Part shown: piece by piece, positions 5,864 to 10,120 of the stretch | Layout of the letters: each line of letters begins with the position of its first letter | Numbering within the stretch: position 1 is the first letter of the stretch | Origin: Tannerella sp. | GTDB lineage: Bacteria > Bacteroidota > Bacteroidia > Bacteroidales > Tannerellaceae | Length of the DNA: 10,120 nucleotides | Assembly (NCBI GenBank): GCA_031262895.1 | Contig: JAISGW010000223.1 | Location: 1 to 10,120 of the forward strand | Reading direction: 5' to 3' | Made by a program: the position numbers and the translations under genes | The notes under the pieces: generated by a model | Database searches by the model: none | Told to the model about the DNA's origin: nothing | Seen by the model: only the letters and a program-made list of their open reading frames with translations

Positions 5864-8314
5864 TCAAATCTTCCAGTTCAAGGGAAGGCTGAGCTTGATG
5901 TTGAAGTTGCGTCCTACGTTGTAAATACCCTCGGTCTTATAGCGCGAGAGATGGTCGTAGTATGCTTCGTTGAAGATGTTGTCGACCGTAGCCGAAAGCT
6001 CCAGCGGCGTGAAATGCCTGCCGATGGCGAAATTGAAATCCACGCCCGCATTGACTACATTGTAATGGGGTGTCGTGGTCTCGTAGCTGGCCACGCGGTT
6101 CTGGGCGAAAGAGTACAATTCATGCACGTAAGCCGAGAATTTCCGTACGCTTTTCTTGCCGTTAAAGGTGACGCTCAGGGTGGAATTAATCTTCTGCGAA
6201 GGCATCAGCGGCAAGTCGCCGCCATTCGTTTTCGAGCCGAACGTATCACTGTAGGAGCCGTCTAAATGCAGCCAGTCCCAAGGATGCGGATGGAAATGGA
6301 AGCCGGCTTCCCCGCCGAGCAAACGGGCGTTGTCCTGCATGTAGTCGTAGACCTGGTAGCCTTCGCGTTCCTCGTTGGTGGGTTGCACGTAGATGTAGTC
6401 GCGTATATAATTAAAGTAGGGATTGACATAGAAATCTAAGTGCGTCGTATTGTAATTATAGGCGGCGTCGAGTTGGTAACTGTTCTCTGTCTTGAGCTTG
6501 CTATCGCCCTTTTCGAAGCGGTTCGTCCCGTCGTGCACGCCGTCGCTGAGCAGCTCGAACATGTCGGGCGTACGGTAACCTGAGGAAAGGTTCACGCGGA
6601 CGGAGCTGCGGCTGTTGACGGGCTGGAAGATACCGGTGGAGAAATTGAAGGCAGTGTACGACTTGGCAAACTCGGGAAAGTAGCCGTCTTCTCCTTCCGA
6701 ACCGTGCGCCTCGCCGTGGATATGCCGTCCGTCAAAACGGAGGCCTGCCTGCCAGTAGGCCGCGTCGTTGTAATGCAGGTTGGATACGGCAAAGACGCCG
6801 AGATCGGAAGTCCTGGCATTGGGGATGAGCAGTTCTGTGCCGTGGTTCGTGTTCTTTTGATACATGCCCTGGCTGCCGACGATGAGGTCCCACTTTTTGA
6901 ACATCGTAGGCGAATACCATTTCGCATTGTAAGAGACGGTGCCGAGGTTCATGTCGAGGTCGGGCGTCCAGCTGTCTTCCAATTCCTTGCGGTTGTTGAA
7001 GACGTAGCCCGCTTCTATCTTGAGTCTGGAGAAGTTGGAGAAGTAAATCGTGTTCTCCGTGCTGAGGATATGGGTGGTCAGCGGTTGGTAGGGGAGGCCG
7101 AGTTGGCGGCCGTTGGGGATATGCAAGTCCACGTTTTCCTCTTCGGTCAGGCCATAGTTCTCTTTGAGGAAGTTATAGCGCAGGGTGGAGTTGAAGGTGG
7201 GACTCGTGTAGCCGAAGGCCGTTTTGAAGTCACCCGTATGGAAGCGGCTGTTGTTGACTTGACGACCGTTTCCGTCCTTATAGTCCTCGTGGTTTGTATA
7301 GCTTCCGAAGGCGTTCCAATGGAAGCGGTCTTTGGAAAGGCGGAAGGCGCCGGTAGAACGGGAGCCTGCGCTGTTGGTGTCGAAGCCCGTAGCGACATTG
7401 GCATTGATGCTGTTGGCGGCGGCGAAGCCCTCGTCGGCAAAATAGATGACGCCGCCCAAGGCCTCGCTGCCGTAAAGCAGGGAAGCCGGCCCCTTGATGA
7501 CTTCTACGTGGCCGTAACCGTTCTCGTCGAGGCCCAGTCCGTGTTCGTCGCCCCATTGCTGGTTTTCAATGCGGACGCCCTGTGAGAAGATGGCCACGCG
7601 GCTGCCCGTCAAGCCGCGCACGACGGGCTTGCCTATGCCCTGGCCGGTGCTCCAGTTGCTCACGCCGGGGATGGAGGCCAGCTTTTCGGCCAGGGAGGTA
7701 CCCGGCATGAGCGGGTTGTTAATCAGCGAGAGTTTTACCACGTTGGTGACCGTCTCGTTTTGCAATTTGGAACCCGGAACGGAAAGAACCACCTCGGGCA
7801 AGTCCTCGTGGATGGTATCCTTTTGGGTGAGGATGTATTTCTGTTCTTGCTTTTCCAAAGCCTTGGTAGCCTTCGACTGCGCCTTCAGACCGAAAGGCAA
7901 AAGGGCAAAGGCCAGGGCGCAGGCTATCTTGGCTGCCTTGCGGCAGGAGGCGCAAAGGCCCGAGATGAGGAAAGAAACCGAAGTCGCCGTGTAGCCCTCG
8001 GGCAGGGCGGGCATGTCAATGGGTTCCTTCAAACAGGTGATGCGCTTGCAGCGGATGCAACGGAAATGCGGATGATTGTCGTGATGATGCCCTTCCGAGC
8101 AACTCTCGCAAAGGGCGTAATAGGTTTTCCCGTCTTCGCCCGTAATCTTGTGCACTTTGCCTTCTTCATAAAAGCCTTGCAGGATGCGGTAAATCGTCAC
8201 CCGGTCTACTTTTTCGGGTAAGCGTTTCGCGATGTCTTCGTGACTAAGTGCCGAAGCTTCGCTTTCTAATGCAGTCATAACTAGCTGCTTGGTTTTCGTG
8301 TTTCTTCTGTCCAT
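5864..8314 (-). CDS. Fused Fur/Zur-like metalloregulator and TonB-dependent outer-membrane receptor
   Basis: One uninterrupted 816-aa frame. Residues 1 to about 124 are a complete Fur-family repressor: a winged helix with DRVTIYRIL at 37-45, a His-rich metal site HHHDNHPH at 76-83, and the two structural-zinc CxxC pairs at 86-89 (CIRC) and 121-124 (CASC). Two residues later a signal-peptide-like segment begins (K126 to A145, hydrophobic core IACALAFALLPFG). A TonB-box-like LPEVVLSV follows at 172-179, then a plug domain with GPASLLYGSEALGGVIY at 275-291 and a beta-barrel to the C-terminus. There is no carboxypeptidase-like domain, so it resembles metal, haem or siderophore receptors more than SusC. 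The substrate, perhaps zinc or iron, is inferred from the Fur part. ATG 8314 is preferred because the GTG at 8341 overlaps the predicted -7 box. An outer-membrane receptor cannot easily be exported behind a cytoplasmic domain: see the internal start at 8014. A lost stop or an assembly error is the alternative. Confidence 0.88.
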   Translation of the reverse strand: MDRRNTKTKQLVMTALESEASALSHEDIAKRLPEKVDRVTIYRILQGFYEEGKVHKITGEDGKTYYALCESCSEGHHHDNHPHFRCIRCKRITCLKEPIDMPALPEGYTATSVSFLISGLCASCRKAAKIACALAFALLPFGLKAQSKATKALEKQEQKYILTQKDTIHEDLPEVVLSVPGSKLQNETVTNVVKLSLINNPLMPGTSLAEKLASIPGVSNWSTGQGIGKPVVRGLTGSRVAIFSQGVRIENQQWGDEHGLGLDENGYGHVEVIKGPASLLYGSEALGGVIYFADEGFAAANSINANVATGFDTNSAGSRSTGAFRLSKDRFHWNAFGSYTNHEDYKDGNGRQVNNSRFHTGDFKTAFGYTSPTFNSTLRYNFLKENYGLTEEENVDLHIPNGRQLGLPYQPLTTHILSTENTIYFSNFSRLKIEAGYVFNNRKELEDSWTPDLDMNLGTVSYNAKWYSPTMFKKWDLIVGSQGMYQKNTNHGTELLIPNARTSDLGVFAVSNLHYNDAAYWQAGLRFDGRHIHGEAHGSEGEDGYFPEFAKSYTAFNFSTGIFQPVNSRSSVRVNLSSGYRTPDMFELLSDGVHDGTNRFEKGDSKLKTENSYQLDAAYNYNTTHLDFYVNPYFNYIRDYIYVQPTNEEREGYQVYDYMQDNARLLGGEAGFHFHPHPWDWLHLDGSYSDTFGSKTNGGDLPLMPSQKINSTLSVTFNGKKSVRKFSAYVHELYSFAQNRVASYETTTPHYNVVNAGVDFNFAIGRHFTPLELSATVDNIFNEAYYDHLSRYKTEGIYNVGRNFNIKLSLPLNWKI
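8012..8029 (-). promoter_or_regulatory. Possible internal translation start for the receptor half
   Basis: Met101 of the fusion (ATG at 8014-8012) is preceded on the minus strand by AAGGAA (8029-8024) with a 9-nt gap, a fair Shine-Dalgarno match. A product starting here would begin MPALPEGYTATS and carry the hydrophobic segment as a long signal peptide. It is the only in-frame ATG I found between the Fur core and the signal-like segment. Bacteroidetes use Shine-Dalgarno sequences weakly, so this is suggestive only. Confidence 0.35.
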
Positions 8315-8340
8315 TGGTTTGGGATGTTTTATTAACGCCA

Positions 8341-8372
8341 CAAAGTTACATTAGTGTATTTGAGTAATGCAA
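8341..8372 (-). promoter_or_regulatory. Predicted promoter of the Fur-receptor gene
   Basis: On the minus strand TAACTTTG (8348-8341) fits the TAnnTTTG -7 box. A TTG at 8372-8370 can serve as the -33 element with a 21-nt spacer. The start of transcription would fall just downstream of the box, 15-25 nt before the ATG at 8314. This rules against the in-frame GTG at 8341. Confidence 0.5.
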
Positions 8373-8376
8373 CATT
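8347..8376. promoter_or_regulatory. Candidate operator(s) in the Fur-receptor promoter
   Basis: Two imperfect AT-rich inverted repeats lie inside the promoter: TACATTAGTGTA (8347-8358, 10 of 12 positions symmetric), touching the -7 box, and AATGCAACATT (8366-8376, AATG-N3-CATT), over the -33 region. Fur-family repressors commonly bind AT-rich palindromes over their own promoters. Autoregulation by the encoded Fur domain is therefore plausible, but neither repeat matches a named Fur or Zur box well. Confidence 0.3.
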
Positions 8377-8462
8377 GTATCTTTAAATAAGGTTTCTTCC
8401 TTTTTGAAATATCCGGAAGCTTCAGCAATGTTTTTATTTGTGCATTAAAATTTACTGTCCAC

Positions 8463-8496
8463 TTGATGTATATCATTAATATAAGTTATATATTTG
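8463..8496 (+). promoter_or_regulatory. Predicted promoter of the GH9 gene
   Basis: TATATTTG at 8489-8496 is an exact match to the TAnnTTTG -7 box. The nearest TTG for a -33 element is at 8463-8465, giving a rather long 23-nt spacer, so the promoter may depend on an activator. Transcription would start around 8503, leaving a leader of about 115 nt before the ATG at 8620. Confidence 0.5.
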
Positions 8497-8552
8497 CCGT
8501 ATCTATAAAGCTAACTAAAAAAGAGAGAAATGAATTGCCTTAAACAACCGAG

Positions 8553-8566
8553 GGAACACGTGTTCC
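8553..8566. promoter_or_regulatory. Perfect 14-bp palindrome, likely operator
   Basis: GGAACACGTGTTCC is a perfect inverted repeat with no loop, centred on CG. It lies about 50-60 bp downstream of the predicted GH9 transcription start and 53 bp before the preferred ATG. Central-CG palindromes of this length are typical operators of LacI-family sugar repressors. A repressor site downstream of the promoter would make sense for a glycan hydrolase. With no loop, it is a poorer candidate for an RNA hairpin. Confidence 0.45.
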
Positions 8567-8619
8567 TATGGATAGTTATTCCGGCTATAATTAATTATCA
8601 TATATATATACGGAAAAAC

Positions 8620-10120
8620 ATGAGACATAAAATTTTCTATTCCTTACTGGCCGCAGGTCTGCTGGGCGGAACTGCCGCCCAGGCCCAGAGCTTTCTGCTC
8701 GACAAGCAGGCCGGTTACCTCATTGATAAAGGCGTCGACGTGATGGCCTTCTCCGACTTCTATCCCGAGGGCCACCAGAGCGGTGTAAGCATCATCATGC
8801 ACGGACATCGCGTGGCGACGAACGGCGATTTGCGTTTCGAGCCGACGCCCGGGCAATGGCAGCCCGTACCCAAACAGCGGCAACGTGTCCTTGACGGACA
8901 AACCAACAGCATCACCACCCATTTGAGTTTTCCTGATTCTTCGCGACACCTGACCGGTTTCAACCCGATGATTTACCCCGATTTCGTCTTCAACTATACG
9001 GTGAACGTAAAGGGTGAGGGCGATGCGGTTGTTGTCACTGTCGACCTCGACCGACCCATGCCTTCCTGGTTGAAAGGAAAATTAGGCTTCAATCTTGAGC
9101 TGTATCCCGGCGACCTCTTCAGCCAGCCTTGGATAATGGACAGTCAAAGCGGTATCTTCCCCCGTCAGCCCAACGGGCCGACGCTTGAGCAACCTGCCAA
9201 CCTCAGCCATACGGGCAACTTCAACCCGCAAGGCAAAGCCAGTCTGAAGAAGCTCACGAACCATGCGCAGGGCGAATTCAATCCCATGATTGCTGACGAC
9301 ATCATCGCCCTGCCCTACGCCGAAGGCCGGCATTTTACGGTTTGCCCGAATAATCCCTACCGTAAGCTGAGCATCGTTTCTGAAGGAACGACCGACCTGA
9401 AACTTTACGACGGCCGCATGAACCACAATAACGGCTGGTTCGTCCTGCGCTCCGACGTCCCGAAAGGCGCTACCAAGGGCGCCATCCGTTGGGTCATCAG
9501 GCCGAACGTGGTCAGCGACTGGATATATCCGCCCGTCATCCAAATCTCACAGATAGGCTACCATCCCGATCAACCGAAGGTGGCTGTCATTGAGCTGGAC
9601 AAGCGCGATACCCATATAGCTATGCCTACGCTCTACCGCATCACCGATAAGGGCGAAGAGCAGGTTATGTCGGCCAAGGCCAGTGACTGGGGGCAGTTCC
9701 TCCGCTACAATTACCTGAAGTTCGACTTCTCGAACGTGAAGCAAGAAGGGCTTTACCAGATTCATTACGGCAGCTCGGTGTCCAACATCTTCCGCATTGC
9801 CCGCAACGTGTACGATCGGGGTGTCTGGCAACCTGTGCTGGAATATTTCCTTCCGGTGCAGATGTGCCACATGCGCGTGATGGAGAAATATAAGGTATGG
9901 CACGACCTCTGCCATGAAGACGACGCCCGCATGGCGCCCCTCAACTACAACCATATCGACGGTTATGCACAGGGGCCGTCGACCCTTTGCAAATACAAAC
10001 CGGGCGATGTGGTGCCGGGCTTGAACATCGGTGGCTGGCACGACGCGGGCGACTTTGACATACGCGTCGAATCGCAGGCGGGGGAATCCTATATTCTTAC
10101 GCTGGCTTACGAGGCCTTCC
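8620..10120 (+). CDS. Secreted glycoside hydrolase family 9 enzyme (endoglucanase-like), 3' end outside window
   Basis: Five hundred codons are visible with no stop. Residues 1-22 form a signal peptide (hydrophobic LLAAGLLGG, cleavage after AQA) without a lipobox, so the product is periplasmic or secreted. Residues about 23-305 are an N-terminal region I cannot assign to a named domain. Residues about 308-393 look like the CelD_N Ig-like domain (QISQIGYHPDQPKVAVIELD at 308-327, FRIARNVY at the end). The GH9 catalytic domain starts near 396, and GGWHDAGDFD at 471-480 is the family motif, with Asp475 and Asp478 at the catalytic-base site. The catalytic acid Glu, near the C-terminus in GH9, lies beyond the window. 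GH9 enzymes invert beta-1,4-glucan bonds (cellulose, xyloglucan, mixed-linkage glucan); the exact substrate is not visible. The frame is also open from an ATG at 8530, but the signal peptide favours 8620. Confidence 0.92.
   Translation, partial: MRHKIFYSLLAAGLLGGTAAQAQSFLLDKQAGYLIDKGVDVMAFSDFYPEGHQSGVSIIMHGHRVATNGDLRFEPTPGQWQPVPKQRQRVLDGQTNSITTHLSFPDSSRHLTGFNPMIYPDFVFNYTVNVKGEGDAVVVTVDLDRPMPSWLKGKLGFNLELYPGDLFSQPWIMDSQSGIFPRQPNGPTLEQPANLSHTGNFNPQGKASLKKLTNHAQGEFNPMIADDIIALPYAEGRHFTVCPNNPYRKLSIVSEGTTDLKLYDGRMNHNNGWFVLRSDVPKGATKGAIRWVIRPNVVSDWIYPPVIQISQIGYHPDQPKVAVIELDKRDTHIAMPTLYRITDKGEEQVMSAKASDWGQFLRYNYLKFDFSNVKQEGLYQIHYGSSVSNIFRIARNVYDRGVWQPVLEYFLPVQMCHMRVMEKYKVWHDLCHEDDARMAPLNYNHIDGYAQGPSTLCKYKPGDVVPGLNIGGWHDAGDFDIRVESQAGESYILTLAYEAF

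Larger units (their letters stand above)
8315..8619. other. Divergent control region between the Fur-receptor and GH9 genes
   Basis: About 305 bp of strongly AT-rich DNA with a predicted promoter in each direction (8341-8372 minus, 8463-8496 plus). It also holds the candidate operators near 8347-8376, a perfect 14-bp palindrome at 8553-8566 and a 12-bp AT palindrome ATAATTAATTAT at 8587-8598. From about 8380 to 8460 I see no recognisable element. Confidence 0.6.

Noticed and set aside
8315..8341. GTG start at 8341 for the Fur-receptor gene
   Set aside because: The GTG overlaps the predicted -7 promoter box and would lie at or before the transcription start; Fur homologues as I recall them begin close to the ATG at 8314.
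8587..8610. AT palindrome and TATATATATA run before the GH9 ATG as a regulatory site
   Set aside because: Short symmetric AT runs are expected by chance in such AT-rich DNA; nothing else supports a specific role.
9082..10041. Two minus-strand open frames (9082-9543 and 9547-10041)
   Set aside because: They lie antisense to the GH9 gene, whose own frame carries a signal peptide, CelD_N-like domain and the GH9 aspartate motif.

Overview
The window looks like a chromosomal accessory region of a member of the Bacteroidales (Bacteroides, Prevotella or a relative). This rests on a SusC/SusD pair, TAnnTTTG-type -7 promoter boxes instead of sigma70-type ones, AT-rich leaders with little Shine-Dalgarno signal, and Bacteroidetes-style signal peptides. 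The coding DNA is GC-rich by eye and the intergenic DNA is strikingly AT-rich. Genus cannot be fixed from the sequence alone.

Layout. At 1-312 (+) lies the 3' end of a gene with a Glu/Ala-rich coiled-coil tail, probably an Rpn/PD-(D/E)XK transposase-like protein. A strong hairpin at 355-387 separates it from a convergent minus-strand operon. That operon is a SusC-type TonB-dependent transporter (2110-5442) followed 19 bp later by its SusD-type surface lipoprotein (423-2090), with a good Bacteroidetes promoter at 5489-5518. Upstream is a 421-bp intergenic region holding a 197-bp array of degenerate 8-bp repeats: 16 units in one orientation, then 7 in the other. Next, also on the minus strand, is a single long reading frame (5864-8314). 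It joins a complete Fur/Zur-like metalloregulator to a complete TonB-dependent receptor with no stop between them. Divergent from it, starting at 8620 (+) and running off the window, is a secreted glycoside hydrolase family 9 enzyme. It has a signal peptide, a long N-terminal region I cannot assign, a CelD_N-type Ig-like domain and the start of the GH9 catalytic domain.

How the parts may work together. SusC, SusD and GH9 would fit a small polysaccharide-utilisation locus for a beta-1,4-linked glucan or related plant glycan: SusD captures glycan at the surface, SusC imports it, and GH9 cleaves beta-1,4 linkages. The Fur-receptor gene between them looks like a self-contained metal-uptake unit and may have no functional link to the glycan genes. 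The GH9 and Fur-receptor genes share a divergent control region of about 305 bp with a promoter each way and a perfect 14-bp palindrome with a central CG.

The most unusual items are the Fur-TonB receptor fusion, which poses a targeting problem with a possible internal-start solution, and the octamer array with its inverted arm directly after the fusion gene's stop codon.
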